From Pseudomonas mucoides (lineage in GTDB: Bacteria > Pseudomonadota > Gammaproteobacteria > Pseudomonadales > Pseudomonadaceae): a stretch of DNA of 64,000 bases. The notes below the pieces were generated by a model. That model made no database searches. It was not told the origin of the DNA and worked only from the letters and a program-made list of their open reading frames with translations. The position numbers were made by a program, and so were the translations under genes. The DNA lies in assembly GCF_015461845.1 (NCBI RefSeq), contig NZ_JACOPW010000001.1:1808640-1872639 (forward strand), in the 5' to 3' direction. How positions within the stretch are numbered: the first letter of the stretch is position 1; every line of letters begins with the position of its first letter. Below are positions 1 to 9,089 of this stretch, piece by piece.

Positions 1-1243
1 CAAGACCGTTTATGTGCACGGCCTGGTGCGTGATGGCCAAGGCCAGAAGATGTCCAAGTCCAAGGGCAACGTCCTGGACCCGCTGGACATCATCGACGGT
101 ATCGAACTGGAAGAGCTGGTACAGAAACGCACCTCCGGCCTGATGCAGCCGAAACTGGCGAAGAAGATCGAGAAGCAGACCCGCGACGAGTTCGCCGACG
201 GTATCGCCAGCTACGGCACCGACGCCCTGCGCTTCACCTTCTGCTCGCTGGCGTCCACCGGTCGTGACATCAAGTTCGACATGGGCCGCGTTGAAGGCTA
301 TCGCAACTTCTGCAACAAGATCTGGAACGCCGCGCGTTATGTTCTGGACAAGGGCGAAGACTGCGGCCAGAACGGCGAAGCCTACGAACTGTCCCTGGCG
401 GATCGCTGGATCATCTCGCAGCTGCAACGCACCGAAGCCGAAGTGACCCGTCAACTCGACCAGTTCCGTTTCGACCTGGCGGCGCAAGCCCTGTACGAGT
501 TCATCTGGAACCAGTATTGCGACTGGTACCTGGAACTGTCCAAGCCTGTGCTGTGGGACGAAAACGCGCCGGTCGAGCGTCAGCGCGGCACCCGCCGTAC
601 ACTGGTTCGCGTCCTGGAAGTGGCGTTGCGTCTGGCGCACCCGTTCATGCCGTTCATCACCGAAGAAATCTGGCAGCGCATCGCGCCGCTGGCCGGTATT
701 CAGGGCAAGACGATCATGCTGCAACCTTGGCCAGTGGCCAATGAAGAGCGCATCGATCCGGCCGCCGAAGACGACATCGAATGGCTCAAGGAACTGATGC
801 TCGGCACGCGTAACATCCGTGGCGAAATGAACATTGGTCCTGGCAAACCGCTGCCGATCTACCTGAAGAACGTCAGCGCTGAAGACCAGCGCCGTCTCAC
901 CGAGAACGAAGCACTGTTGAAGAAGCTGGCTCGTCTTGAATCGATCACGGTGTTGGCTGCCGGCGAAGAAGCACCGCTGTCCGCCACCGCACTGGTGGGC
1001 GAGATGGAAGTGCTGGTGCCGATGGCTGGCCTGATCGACAAGGACGCCGAACTGGCGCGCCTGGACAAGGAAATCCTGCGTCTGCAGGGAGAAGTCCAAC
1101 GCGTCGGTGGCAAGCTGTCCAACGCTGGTTTCGTCGACAAGGCTCCGGCTGAAGTCATCGAGAAAGAGCGCGCCAAACTGGCCGAAGCCGAACAGGCTTT
1201 GGGCAAGCTGGCCGAGCAGCATGCGCGGATTGCCAGTCTGTAA
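1..1243 (+). CDS. valS: Valine--tRNA ligase, C-terminal part (5' end outside window)
   Basis: Class I aminoacyl-tRNA synthetase that charges tRNA-Val in the cytoplasm. The reading frame is open from the left edge, so only about the last 414 residues are present. Near the start is the KMSKS loop ([14 protein letters not shown]), which stabilises the adenylate transition state. The anticodon-binding helical domain follows, with aromatic-rich segments typical of ValRS ([27 protein letters not shown]). The last ~70 residues are charged and heptad-like (from [15 protein letters not shown] on), matching the C-terminal coiled coil characteristic of ValRS. A strong intrinsic terminator follows the stop. 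Identity is secure; only the truncation by the window edge limits it. Confidence 0.97.
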   Translation, partial: KTVYVHGLVRDGQGQKMSKSKGNVLDPLDIIDGIELEELVQKRTSGLMQPKLAKKIEKQTRDEFADGIASYGTDALRFTFCSLASTGRDIKFDMGRVEGYRNFCNKIWNAARYVLDKGEDCGQNGEAYELSLADRWIISQLQRTEAEVTRQLDQFRFDLAAQALYEFIWNQYCDWYLELSKPVLWDENAPVERQRGTRRTLVRVLEVALRLAHPFMPFITEEIWQRIAPLAGIQGKTIMLQPWPVANEERIDPAAEDDIEWLKELMLGTRNIRGEMNIGPGKPLPIYLKNVSAEDQRRLTENEALLKKLARLESITVLAAGEEAPLSATALVGEMEVLVPMAGLIDKDAELARLDKEILRLQGEVQRVGGKLSNAGFVDKAPAEVIEKERAKLAEAEQALGKLAEQHARIASL

Positions 1244-1263
1244 CGGCACATCGCAATGAAAGA

Positions 1264-1291
1264 GGGAGGCCCGTAACGGCCTCCCTTTTTT
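1264..1291 (+). terminator. Rho-independent terminator of valS
   Basis: Perfect 8-bp stem GGGAGGCC / GGCCTCCC around a 6-nt loop, followed directly by six T. It lies 20 bp after the valS stop. Confidence 0.9.
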
Positions 1292-1322
1292 GTGCCTGCC
1301 CCTTTCCCTCAAACGCCGAATG

Positions 1323-1421
1323 CCCCCTGTAGGAGTGAGCCTGCTCGCGATAGCGGCCCATCAGTCGACATCATCGTTACTGACACGCAGCCATCGCGAG
1401 CAGGCTCACTCCTACAGGGGG
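1323..1421. repeat. REPIN (paired inverted REP sequences)
   Basis: Two perfectly complementary 29-bp arms (1323-1351 and 1393-1421) share the Pseudomonas REP core GGAGTGAGCCTGCTCGCGAT. They flank a 41-bp spacer. The element lies between valS and rlmF. REPINs of this kind are mobilised in trans by RAYT transposases; none is encoded in the window. Confidence 0.9.
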
Positions 1422-1509
1422 AATCTGGTGTTTGTCACAATTGGGTTCACAACGGCTGGATGTGGGACAATACCCGTCACTTTTAGCCATACCCGAATCG
1501 ACAACGCCC

Positions 1510-2532
1510 ATGAACGCCCCCCGCACACCAAGACCTGCGCGCAAAAAGCCTGACACCGCCACCCCGGCCAAAGCCGTGGAACCGCGTGAAAAAGCCAACC
1601 TGCACCCGCGCAACCGCCATCAGGGTCGCTACGACTTCCCGGCACTGATCAAAACCACGCCGGAACTGGCGAAGTTCGTGATCATCAACCCGTACGGCAA
1701 GGAAAGCATCGACTTCGCCAGCCCCGACGCGGTGCGTGTGTTCAACCGGGCGTTGCTCAAGTCGTTTTACGGCATCGCGCATTGGGACATCCCGGCGGAT
1801 TACCTCTGCCCACCGGTTCCGGGGCGTGCCGACTACGTGCACTTCCTCGCCGACTTGCTGGCCAGCGTCAATGACGGTGAAATCCCTCGCGGCGCGCCGG
1901 TCAAAGTGCTCGACATCGGCATGGGCGCCAACTGTGTCTATCCGTTGATCGGCTACAGCGACTACCGCTGGCACTTCCTCGGTTCGGAAATCGACCCGAC
2001 GGCCGTCGCTGCCGCCAAAGCCATCGTGCAGTCCAACGGTCTGAATAAAGCCATCCAGTTGCGTCAGCAAAATAATCCCAAGCACATCCTGCTGGGCTTG
2101 CTGGAGCCGGGTGAACGCTTTGACCTGACCATGTGCAACCCGCCGTTCCACGCCTCGATGGACGAAGCGACCAAGGGCAGCGAGCGTAAATGGCGTGCCC
2201 TGGGCCGTGCCGACCCGAAACGTAAATTGCCGGTGCTGAACTTCGGTGGTCAATCGGCTGAGTTGTGGTGTGAAGGCGGCGAAGCGCGGTTTGTGACGCA
2301 ACTGATCGCCGAAAGTGCGAGTTTCCAGCATAAAGTGCTGTGGTTCAGCACGCTGGTCTCGAAGGCCTCGAACCTGCCTGCAATCCAGACGGCACTGAAA
2401 AAAGCCGGTGTGCTGGAAAGCCAGGTGGTGGAAATGTCCCAGGGCCAGAAGCAGAGCCGCTTCGTGGCCTGGACCTTCCAGACCAAATCCGAGCAGCAGG
2501 TCTGGCGCGAACGCTGGGTTCGCAAGAGCTAA
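1510..2532 (+). CDS. rlmF: 23S rRNA (adenine-1618-N6)-methyltransferase RlmF
   Basis: SAM-dependent methyltransferase that modifies A1618 of 23S rRNA. Of about 340 residues, the N-terminus is basic and Pro-rich, followed by the family signature [14 protein letters not shown]. The SAM-binding motif I is [13 protein letters not shown] near residue 133. The adenine-N6 catalytic motif NPPF is at about residue 210 (MCNPPFHAS). The ATG at 1510 is preferred over an upstream in-frame TTG at 1432, because the extra residues would be read out of the REPIN flank and the family starts near the basic tail. No strong Shine-Dalgarno sequence is seen. The gene stands alone and converges on the HU gene, with a bidirectional terminator between them. 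Confidence 0.93.
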   Translation: MNAPRTPRPARKKPDTATPAKAVEPREKANLHPRNRHQGRYDFPALIKTTPELAKFVIINPYGKESIDFASPDAVRVFNRALLKSFYGIAHWDIPADYLCPPVPGRADYVHFLADLLASVNDGEIPRGAPVKVLDIGMGANCVYPLIGYSDYRWHFLGSEIDPTAVAAAKAIVQSNGLNKAIQLRQQNNPKHILLGLLEPGERFDLTMCNPPFHASMDEATKGSERKWRALGRADPKRKLPVLNFGGQSAELWCEGGEARFVTQLIAESASFQHKVLWFSTLVSKASNLPAIQTALKKAGVLESQVVEMSQGQKQSRFVAWTFQTKSEQQVWRERWVRKS

Positions 2533-2592
2533 GCAGGCTCACTCCTGCGTTGGTTCAGCGGTGGTGCAGGACAATCGCTGAATCGCAGACAT

Positions 2593-2634
2593 AAAAAAAC
2601 CGTGTCCGGATTGCTCCGGAGCACGGTTTTTTTT
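2593..2634. terminator. Bidirectional intrinsic terminator between rlmF and HU gene
   Basis: Seven A, a stem of CCGTG plus TCCGGA with a TTGC loop, and the complementary TCCGGA / CACGG, then eight T. The A tract and T tract allow termination of both converging genes. Confidence 0.9.
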
Positions 2635-2642
2635 AACAAGTC

Positions 2643-2924
2643 TTACTTGTTAACAGCGTCGGTCAGGCCTTTGGCCACAACCAGCTTGATAACTTTCTTG
2701 GCAGCGATTTCGATGGCAGCGCCAGTCGAAGGGTTACGGCCAGTACGGGCAGGACGCTCAGTCACTTTCAGTTTGCCGATACCTGGCAGAGTGATTTCGC
2801 CGCCGTTTTCCAGCTGATCAGCAACGATTTGGCCCAGTTGGTCCAAAGCGTTACGCGCGGTGGTTTTTGGCGCGTCGATAGCTTCAGCGATGTCGGCGAT
2901 CAGTTGGTCTTTAGTAAGAGCCAT
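2643..2924 (-). CDS. hupA: HU-type nucleoid DNA-binding protein
   Basis: Small histone-like protein (93 aa) that bends DNA as a dimer. The sequence begins MALTKDQLIADIAEA and has the HU signature GIGKLKVTERPARTGRNP in the beta-arm. The conserved Pro (RNPSTG) intercalates into DNA. ATG at 2924 is chosen over longer frames because AGGGAAGGA lies 6-8 nt upstream and HU proteins begin with this residue pattern. Pseudomonas has several HU paralogues. This one resembles the form called HupA, but the paralogue letter is an assignment from memory. It is divergent from yejK, another nucleoid-associated gene. Confidence 0.93.
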   Translation of the reverse strand: MALTKDQLIADIAEAIDAPKTTARNALDQLGQIVADQLENGGEITLPGIGKLKVTERPARTGRNPSTGAAIEIAAKKVIKLVVAKGLTDAVNK

Positions 2925-3318
2925 GTAGTGTTCCTTCCCTATCAAATTCATATGGATTGCAGAGTGCAGTGTCAGCCATCGAGCCCGATCTTCTGGATCT
3001 GGCACCCTCGGCCAATAACCACTGGATCGGGGTTATAGATACCGAAATCAGGGTTTGGTTCGACCTGACAAATGCTGAATGCACGCTTAACGCAGTGACT
3101 TCGCGCAAGACGGGGCAAAACTAGCACAGAGACGGGGAAATATCCGCCTCTAGCTACCCATTTGGTCAGCTTTATTGCTCTAAAACGGGAAAAAAACGCA
3201 TAAGCGCCGCCGGTCGCCCCGGATTTACCCTTCATGCCGCGCCAAAACCAGTGGTTGCGGTACACTTGGCACTTTTTCGGGGAGCACGCCCTCCTCTCTT
3301 CAATCAGCCGAGAAGCCC
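2925..3318. other. Divergent intergenic region between HU gene and yejK
   Basis: About 390 bp holding the promoters of both nucleoid-protein genes. The HU side is somewhat AT-rich. No REP element, ORF or clear operator is visible. I could not assign -35/-10 boxes with confidence. Confidence 0.5.
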
Positions 3319-4323
3319 ATGCCGATCCGTCATTGCATCGTCCACCTGATCGACAAAAAACCCGACGGCACACCTGCAGTTCTTCACGCCCGCGACTCTG
3401 AACTTGCCGAGTCGAGCGCCATCGAGAACATGCTTGCCGACCTTAACGAGAGCTATAACGCCAAACAAGGCAAGGCCTGGGGTTTCTTCCATGCCGAATC
3501 CGGCGCGCACCCGTTCAGCGGCTGGCTGAAGGAATACTTCGAGGGCGGCAAGGACTTCACGTCGTTCAGCCGGGTGGCAGTGGAACATCTGCAAAAGCTG
3601 ATGGAAGAGTCAAACCTCTCAGTAGGCGGCCACGTGCTGTTCGCCCATTACCAGCAGGGCATGACCGATTACCTGGCGATCGCGCTGCTACACCACAGCG
3701 AAGGCGTTGCTGTGACGGATCAGCTGGACGTGACCCCATCCCGCCACCTGGACCTGGGCCAATTGCACCTGGCCGCGCGGATCAACGTGTCCGAATGGCA
3801 GAACAACAAACAGTCCAAGCAGTACATTTCGTTCATCAAAGGCAAGAACGGGAAAAAGGTTTCGGAGTATTTCCGCGACTTCATCGGCTGCCAGGAAGGC
3901 GTCGACGGCCCGGGGGAAACCCGCACCCTGCTCAAGGCGTTCAGTGATTTCGTGGAAAGCGAAGATTTGCCGGAAGAATCCGCCCGCGAGAAAACCAAGA
4001 CCCTGGTCGATTACGCCAGCAGCCAGGCCAAGCTCGGCGAACCGATGGGCCTGGAAGAACTCTCCGAGCTGATCGACGAAGAACGTCCGAAAGCGTTCTA
4101 CGATCACATCCGCAACAAGGATTACGGCCTGTCGCCAGAGATTCCGGCAGACAAACGCACCCTGAATCAATTCCGCCGCTTCACTGGCCGCGCGGAAGGC
4201 CTGTCCATCAGCTTTGAAGCGCACCTGTTGGGCTCGAAGATCGAGTACGACGAAGAAGCCGGCACACTGATCATCAAGGGCTTGCCAACTCAGTTGACCG
4301 ACCAGCTCAAGCGACGCAACTGA
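3319..4323 (+). CDS. yejK: Nucleoid-associated protein YejK/NdpA
   Basis: 334-aa member of the NdpA/YejK family, abundant proteins recovered with the nucleoid; the biochemical role is not settled. The N-terminal [14 protein letters not shown] and the central block [21 protein letters not shown] are typical of the family. So are the [27 protein letters not shown] segment (about residues 174-195) and the C-terminal [21 protein letters not shown] region. Length matches the family. The stop codon overlaps the start of the glutaredoxin gene by one base (TGATG), suggesting translational coupling. It is divergent from the HU gene. Confidence 0.93.
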   Translation: MPIRHCIVHLIDKKPDGTPAVLHARDSELAESSAIENMLADLNESYNAKQGKAWGFFHAESGAHPFSGWLKEYFEGGKDFTSFSRVAVEHLQKLMEESNLSVGGHVLFAHYQQGMTDYLAIALLHHSEGVAVTDQLDVTPSRHLDLGQLHLAARINVSEWQNNKQSKQYISFIKGKNGKKVSEYFRDFIGCQEGVDGPGETRTLLKAFSDFVESEDLPEESAREKTKTLVDYASSQAKLGEPMGLEELSELIDEERPKAFYDHIRNKDYGLSPEIPADKRTLNQFRRFTGRAEGLSISFEAHLLGSKIEYDEEAGTLIIKGLPTQLTDQLKRRN

Positions 4324-4673
4324 TGCTGAACGGCATCCTGAAGAAATTCCTGCTGATTCTGCTGGTCGTTGTGGTTTACCAGAACTGGGGCAAGATCGAG
4401 CGGGTGTTCAACCCTTCGCAAGTGGTGTCGGAGCAGGCACAGGCCAAGGCCAACGTCGTGCTCTATGCCACCGACTGGTGCGGTTACTGCAAACTGACCC
4501 GGCGTTTTCTCGATCAGAAAGGCATTCCGTACAAGGAATTCGATATCGAGAAGGATGCCCAGGCGCGTACGGCGTATGAGGCGTTGGGGGGTGGCGGGAT
4601 TCCGATCATCGATGTGAACGGGACGCTGATTCGCGGGTATGACCCGGACGCAATCCTCGCGGCCCTGAAATAA
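4323..4673 (+). CDS. Membrane-anchored glutaredoxin-domain protein
   Basis: 116-aa protein with a single N-terminal hydrophobic helix (residues 7-20, preceded by two Lys) and a glutaredoxin fold from about residue 43. The redox site is CGYC in ATDWCGYCKLTRR, followed by a cis-Pro segment GGIPIIDVNG and the GYDPDAILAAL C-terminus. The positive-inside rule would put the two Lys in the cytoplasm and the redox domain in the periplasm, which is unusual for a glutaredoxin; this topology is inference. It overlaps the yejK stop by one base and is followed at once by a REPIN. Confidence 0.82.
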   Translation: MLNGILKKFLLILLVVVVYQNWGKIERVFNPSQVVSEQAQAKANVVLYATDWCGYCKLTRRFLDQKGIPYKEFDIEKDAQARTAYEALGGGGIPIIDVNGTLIRGYDPDAILAALK

Positions 4674-4674
4674 C

Positions 4675-4766
4675 AACTGTGGGAGCTTGCTCGCGGTAGC
4701 GGTGCATCAGTCGACATCATCGTTAACTGACACGCAGCCATCGCGAGCAAGCCCACTCCCACAGTT
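4675..4766. repeat. REPIN between glutaredoxin and GST genes
   Basis: Imperfect inverted arms of the REP type (CTGTGGGAGCTTGCTCGCG against CGCGAGCAAGCCCACTCCCACAG). The spacer closely resembles that of the REPIN at 1323-1421, including the GACATCATCGTTA block. It sits between two converging genes and could act as a transcript end. Confidence 0.85.
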
Positions 4767-4772
4767 TGTACG

Positions 4773-5708
4773 TCAATGCTTCTCGATGCGGAACCCAAAG
4801 CGCGGAAAATGCACATGCACCACGCCGCCACGTTCGTCTTCACGGCGCAGAATCAATTCCTCACTGCCCGCAAACAGTAATTCACCCACCACCGGATCAA
4901 CGCCGTAATCGATAGCCGCGATCTTCACCTGCTCGCCAGGTTCAAACCCGTTCGGTTCTTCGAACTGCTCATCCGGCAAAGCCGCTGGCGTGGCATTGCG
5001 CGCCACCTCCAGCGCCTCCGCGGACGTAATCTCGCTGGACGCACCATGCCCGAAGCCCATCACCCGCCCAAACCAGGCCGACACAGCCGGATAGGCATCA
5101 ACCAGCGGTGAAGTGACCGGCGTCGCCTTGAGGAACCACAGTGAATGGACCAGAGCAAAGTCGGCAATCGACGGCTCGCCAAGCAGGAAGTCACCCTGCT
5201 CGCGTTGCAACTGTTGTTCCAGCCGCGCCATGATCGTCGGCCATTGATGTTTCGCCTGCTCGGCGGACAACCTGGAAGCGCTGCCACCGCTGAACAACCC
5301 GGCGCGGTCGGCGAGGAATGCCTTGATCGCCTCCGGCGACAATTTGCCGAAACGCACCGCCACCGATTCCGGCTGGAAGACCAGGCTGACCGCATGCTGG
5401 AACACCACCGAGTCCGCCCAGGCCGCAAAGGTCGCGGCAATCATTTCCTGGCCTTCCGGGAAAAACGCCGGCAAGGCTTTTTCCTGCTCCAGACGACGGG
5501 CAATCAACGACGTGTCGCAATAGATATCCGCGCCGATCTGCAAAACCGGCGTCCTGCGATAGCCACCGGTCAGCGCAGTCAGATCGGGTTTTGGCATCAC
5601 CGGCGAAATGTTCACCGAGCGCCAGGACAACCCCTTGAAGCCCAACAGCAGGCGGGCTTTTTCGGCAAAAGGGGACGTCGGGTAATGATGAAGAATCAAC
5701 TCGGACAT
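4773..5708 (-). CDS. Glutathione S-transferase family protein with extra C-terminal domain
   Basis: 311 aa. The N-terminal thioredoxin-like domain begins MSELILHHYPTSPFAEKAR, with the substrate-binding TPVLQIGADIYCDTSLI segment; the helical GST C-domain contains GEPSIADFALVHSLWFL. Total length is about 90 residues above a usual GST. The additional tail (about residues 230-311) is beta-rich, with PGEQVKIAAIDYG and EELILRREDERGG; its role is unknown. The Shine-Dalgarno sequence GGAGCCGAGC precedes the ATG. Conjugation of glutathione to an electrophile is the family role, and the substrate cannot be read from sequence. It converges on the glutaredoxin gene. Confidence 0.85.
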   Translation of the reverse strand: MSELILHHYPTSPFAEKARLLLGFKGLSWRSVNISPVMPKPDLTALTGGYRRTPVLQIGADIYCDTSLIARRLEQEKALPAFFPEGQEMIAATFAAWADSVVFQHAVSLVFQPESVAVRFGKLSPEAIKAFLADRAGLFSGGSASRLSAEQAKHQWPTIMARLEQQLQREQGDFLLGEPSIADFALVHSLWFLKATPVTSPLVDAYPAVSAWFGRVMGFGHGASSEITSAEALEVARNATPAALPDEQFEEPNGFEPGEQVKIAAIDYGVDPVVGELLFAGSEELILRREDERGGVVHVHFPRFGFRIEKH

Positions 5709-5796
5709 GCTCGGCTCCGCCGCACGGATAAGGAATCCGCAGCTTAGCGCGCAATCGACAAGCGGCCTACAGATCTGCCTGATAGGAACTTATCAG

Positions 5797-6117
5797 TCAG
5801 GTTGATAAGCCCGCAGCGGCGCTCGCGACCAGACATTCCTTGGCGCTTTTCCTGAGTTTTTTGATCAGCCGTTCCTGCCGTAGCGCTTCGCTTTTATCGC
5901 GACAGACTTCTGTGTAAACGAGTGCCACGGCCGGGCTGGAGAGGAAGAACCGCGCACCTTTGCCGCTCTGGTGTGTGGCGAAGCGCCGCACGGGGTCGTC
6001 GCTGATGCCGCAGTAAAGCGAACCATTGGCTGCGCGAACGAGATAGACGAACCAGGGTTTGCTGACGGGCAGCACCGGTTCGGTGGCAGTGTCGGAAGAT
6101 TCGCTGAGGGTGCTCAC
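5797..6117 (-). CDS. GIY-YIG nuclease domain protein (YhbQ-like)
   Basis: Small protein (106 aa from GTG) made essentially of one GIY-YIG domain. It reads [18 protein letters not shown], then [18 protein letters not shown] and [17 protein letters not shown], which hold the conserved Arg, His, Lys and Glu of the family. Stand-alone proteins of this type (YhbQ/UPF0213) have nuclease-like folds with poorly defined roles. GTG at 6117 gives the usual length; a TTG at 6144 would add nine residues. No convincing Shine-Dalgarno sequence is seen for either start. Confidence 0.8.
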   Translation of the reverse strand: MSTLSESSDTATEPVLPVSKPWFVYLVRAANGSLYCGISDDPVRRFATHQSGKGARFFLSSPAVALVYTEVCRDKSEALRQERLIKKLRKSAKECLVASAAAGLST

Positions 6118-6156
6118 GTGACGATCATGGCTTGTAGGAAACAAGCCGCGATCTTA

Positions 6157-6627
6157 TCAGCGACTGGCCTGGAATGCCTTCAGCCCCTTGAGGGCTTGAG
6201 CACGAACGGCGTTTCTGACCAGAGGCGTCCACCCCAGTATCAGCCCTTTGAAACCCAGCGCCTGCCGCGACCAGGCCCACAGGTCGAAGTTGTCGTGGTG
6301 CTCGCAGATCTTGCCGTCGCGAAACACGAAGCGCGCCTGAATATCGTTGACCACAACGTTGCCGGTCTGGCTGAACAGGTACGTCGCGACCCAGTGCGCA
6401 CCGCCCGTGCGATCGTCGGCCCGCACGTTGTCGAAGGTCAGGGAGAAGTCCTTGGCCCGAGTGGTGAGCATGCGCCACATGTCGCCGGCGTCGCGACCGC
6501 GCAGTTCGCCGAACGCCGGATCACTGAACACCACATCGTCGGTGTAACAGGCGCTCATGGCCTCGGCATCCAGACGCTGAAAAGCCTGGTAGAACCGGGT
6601 GATCAATGCGTTGTGGGCATCACTCAT
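6157..6627 (-). CDS. NTF2-like (SnoaL/DUF4440-type) family protein
   Basis: 156 aa in the cystatin-like NTF2 fold. The N-terminal helices are ALITRFYQAFQRLDAEAMSACY. FSDPAFGELRGRDAGDMWRML follows, then strands HWVATYLFSQTGNVVVND and ICEHHDNFDLWAWSRQALG. The WSRQALG ending is common in a Pseudomonas ketosteroid-isomerase-like family of unknown substrate. ATG at 6627 is preferred because GGAGTTTGCCC precedes it. The longer frame to 6696 lacks this signal. No function can be assigned beyond the fold. Confidence 0.75.
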   Translation of the reverse strand: MSDAHNALITRFYQAFQRLDAEAMSACYTDDVVFSDPAFGELRGRDAGDMWRMLTTRAKDFSLTFDNVRADDRTGGAHWVATYLFSQTGNVVVNDIQARFVFRDGKICEHHDNFDLWAWSRQALGFKGLILGWTPLVRNAVRAQALKGLKAFQASR

Positions 6628-6737
6628 GGGCAAACTCCGTAAGTTTGAAGGATTGCCTGCACGATAGTCTGCAAAGACGGGGAAGACCATGGGCATTCGT
6701 GGCGGGAATATCGGGACTGCCCGAGTGCATTGCGAAC

Positions 6738-7370
6738 CTAATGCACCATGCCACTCTCACGGGCATAGGCAAAAAGGTCCACATCCGTGGAAATGCCCAG
6801 CCGCTGCATCGCCATGCTTTTCTGTTTGCTGATGGTCGAAACGCTGCGTTTGAAGTGACCAGCGATCTCACTGACGGTCATGCCACTGGCGAGCATTCTG
6901 ACCACTTCGTGCTCTTTTGCGGAAAGCACAGCGGAACTCGACTGCCCCTGGGCATCTGCCTGAAGTAGCGCGGTGCGCAACGACTGGCTGATATAACGGA
7001 GCCCTTCACCCACCGATTTGATCGCCAGGGGCAGTTCCTTTGCCGACGCGCCTTTGTCGATGATCGCCCCCACGCCCAGTGCGAATGCCGCCCTCAGCGT
7101 GGTGACGCTGGCAAACATCGTGACCAGAATGATAGGCATCGTCGGGTAGCCACGTCGCACCCGGCTCAGCATTTTCAGCCCATCGGCCTGCAAGTTGCCC
7201 GGCATGCAAAAGTCGGTGATCAACAGATCACAAGGCGTCGTGCACAGCAGACTCAACAGACTGTCGGGACCATCCGCCTCCCCTACCACCACACATGTCC
7301 GGTTCAGATCGACGAGCATTCGCATGCCGATACGAACGACCGGATGGTCGTCAGCAATGATTACGCGCAT
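6738..7370 (-). CDS. LuxR/NarL-family response regulator (FimZ/RcsB-like)
   Basis: 210 aa. The receiver domain begins MRVIIADDHPVVRIGM with the acidic pair at D7-D8. The phospho-acceptor is D53 in LLITDFCMP, with the switch Thr at T84 (ILVT) and Lys K106 (IIDKGAS). The C-terminal LuxR-type helix-turn-helix is LSAKEHEVVRMLASGMTVSEIAGHF. The organisation resembles FimZ/RcsB-type regulators. It is divergent from the fimbrial operon starting at 7723, so it is the obvious candidate to control it. That link is inference from position; no sensor kinase is encoded nearby. AGGA lies about 11 nt before the ATG. Confidence 0.85.
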   Translation of the reverse strand: MRVIIADDHPVVRIGMRMLVDLNRTCVVVGEADGPDSLLSLLCTTPCDLLITDFCMPGNLQADGLKMLSRVRRGYPTMPIILVTMFASVTTLRAAFALGVGAIIDKGASAKELPLAIKSVGEGLRYISQSLRTALLQADAQGQSSSAVLSAKEHEVVRMLASGMTVSEIAGHFKRSVSTISKQKSMAMQRLGISTDVDLFAYARESGMVH

Positions 7371-7722
7371 TGTCGGATTTATCCTGTTAGGTGACTGGAA
7401 TGCGCGAAAAATAGCGCCGTCCGGGTCCTACCACAACGCCCTTTCCCGAGCGTAAAACCACCTCACCCAATGTAATCGGGAGCCTGGTTTTTCTCCCACG
7501 AAACAAAAAGAACCGCCCTACATTTATAAGCTACATCGGCTACACAGAAGGACTACAGACAACGCTACGCAGCAGGGCGATTTTTAGTCCGCAACACCCT
7601 TTCGTACACCGATCCCTCCGTTTTCGTATTAGTTGCATTCCGCATGGCGACCTCGACCGATAGATTGCGCCCTGTCCGTATCGGGCAACTCCCAATCATC
7701 GCTCATCAAGGAAGAGCCATAC
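7371..7722. other. Regulatory region between response regulator and fimbrial operon
   Basis: About 350 bp without a gene. It is AT-richer than its neighbours around 7490-7570 and must hold the fimbrial operon promoter and the regulator promoter. AAGGAAGAG just before 7723 is the ribosome binding site of the first fimbrial gene. No clear inverted repeat was found. Confidence 0.55.
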
Positions 7723-8352
7723 ATGAACACGCGTTTATCCCTTCTGACCGCTGCCTTGCTGCTGACCGTTTCCTCATCCGCCTTTGCTGCCTCCAGCACG
7801 GACCTGACCGTGAAAGGTCTGATCACTCCGAATGCATGCACGCCAGTACTGGCCGGGGGCGGCATCGCCGATCACGGCAAGTTTTCCGTACAAGACCTCA
7901 ATCCCGACAAACACACTTACTTGCCTGAAATAATCATGCAAATGACAGTGAACTGCGATGCGGCTACGCCGTTTGCCATAAACCCGATTGATAACCGTGC
8001 AGGCACAAGCACTGCGGGCAATTACTTTGGCCTGGGGCTGATCAATACCCACGAAAAGCTGGGCCACTTTCGCGTTGTTCCGCGCAATGTGATGGCGGAC
8101 GGCACCCACGCTCAAGCCATTCTCTCCACTGATGGTGGCGAGACCTGGCTTAAGGAAGGGTCTGCGGCATTCTGGGGGGCCAACAACATCTGGAGTGTCG
8201 GTGCTCCGGGTGCCGTCATTGCTCCCATCGCGATGAAGGAGTTGAACCTTGATCTCCATGTGCGTACCGGCATCGCCCCCGCCAACAGCCTGACCCTGAC
8301 CGACGAAGTCACACTCGACGGCTCCGCAACCCTCCAGATCAAGTACCTGTAA
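7723..8352 (+). CDS. DUF1120 fimbrial subunit-like protein (first of five)
   Basis: 209 aa with a Sec signal peptide (MNTRLSLLTAALLL, cleavage near SAFA-AS). The mature part starts with the DUF1120 hallmark GLITPNACTPVLAGGG, in which the Cys can form the pilin disulfide with the later VNCDAATPF. It ends with the strand LDGSATLQIKYL. DUF1120 proteins are known from beta-type chaperone-usher operons such as E. coli yhc/gltF. ATG at 7723 follows AAGGAAGAG; an upstream in-frame ATG at 7633 would bury the signal peptide. It is the first gene of the operon. Whether it is the major pilin is not shown. Confidence 0.82.
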   Translation: MNTRLSLLTAALLLTVSSSAFAASSTDLTVKGLITPNACTPVLAGGGIADHGKFSVQDLNPDKHTYLPEIIMQMTVNCDAATPFAINPIDNRAGTSTAGNYFGLGLINTHEKLGHFRVVPRNVMADGTHAQAILSTDGGETWLKEGSAAFWGANNIWSVGAPGAVIAPIAMKELNLDLHVRTGIAPANSLTLTDEVTLDGSATLQIKYL

Positions 8353-8418
8353 CCCTCCGTCATCAACGAGCAACGCCTGGCACACAGCGTTGCCCGCTCA
8401 CTCAAAGGACGACCCATC

Positions 8419-9039
8419 ATGGAAAGATGCTCCTTCGCTCTATTGGCTCCACTGTTGTTCGCCTGTGCCCCCATGGCCCTCGCCTCCAGCAGCACAGAAA
8501 TGAGCGTCACCGGCCTGATCACCCCCAGCGCCTGCACACCCAGCCTGTCCGGCGGCGGCATCGTCGACCATGGCAAAGTCACGGTGAAAGACCTGAGACC
8601 GGACCAGCCCACAGCCCTGGAAAACGGCACGCTGTATCTGGAGGTGAATTGCGATGCCGCCACGCCGTTTACCCTGACGACGATCGACAACCGCGAAGGC
8701 ACGTCCGCCATTCACCCCAATAGTCACGGGCTGGGCGTCATCAACGACGACCAGAACCTGGGCAGCGTTGCACTGGGCCTGTTCGATACGGTGGCCGATG
8801 GGGTTGCGGTGAAAACCATCATTTCCCTCAACGACGGTGCCACTTGGCGAGTGTCCTCCTACCTGGGGCACGCCGGCCGGACCGCGTTCGCGGCATTGAA
8901 CGACCTCGGCACACCGATCGCCATCAAGAATTTGCGCGCACGGCTCACGGCATTCACCACCATCGTGCGCGCAAATGACCTGACGCTGACCGATGAAATC
9001 CCCATCGACGGGTACGTCACCCTGCAACTGAATTACTGA
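8419..9039 (+). CDS. DUF1120 fimbrial subunit-like protein (second)
   Basis: 206 aa, with a signal peptide ending near MALASSS. The mature sequence repeats the family pattern: GLITPSACTPSLSGGG, the VNCDAATPF second Cys, and the ending IDGYVTLQLNY. It is clearly paralogous to the preceding gene and separated from it by 66 bp. A tandem duplication followed by divergence is the simplest reading. Its place in the fibre is unknown. Confidence 0.82.
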   Translation: MERCSFALLAPLLFACAPMALASSSTEMSVTGLITPSACTPSLSGGGIVDHGKVTVKDLRPDQPTALENGTLYLEVNCDAATPFTLTTIDNREGTSAIHPNSHGLGVINDDQNLGSVALGLFDTVADGVAVKTIISLNDGATWRVSSYLGHAGRTAFAALNDLGTPIAIKNLRARLTAFTTIVRANDLTLTDEIPIDGYVTLQLNY

Positions 9040-9089
9040 TCGACCGGTATTCCCGGCTCCATTTTTTCGAACAATCAACGAGACACGTC

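Noticed and set aside
1432..1509. Upstream TTG start of rlmF
   Set aside because: It would add 26 residues read from sequence next to the REPIN, with no Shine-Dalgarno sequence. The family begins near the basic Pro/Lys-rich tail at 1510.
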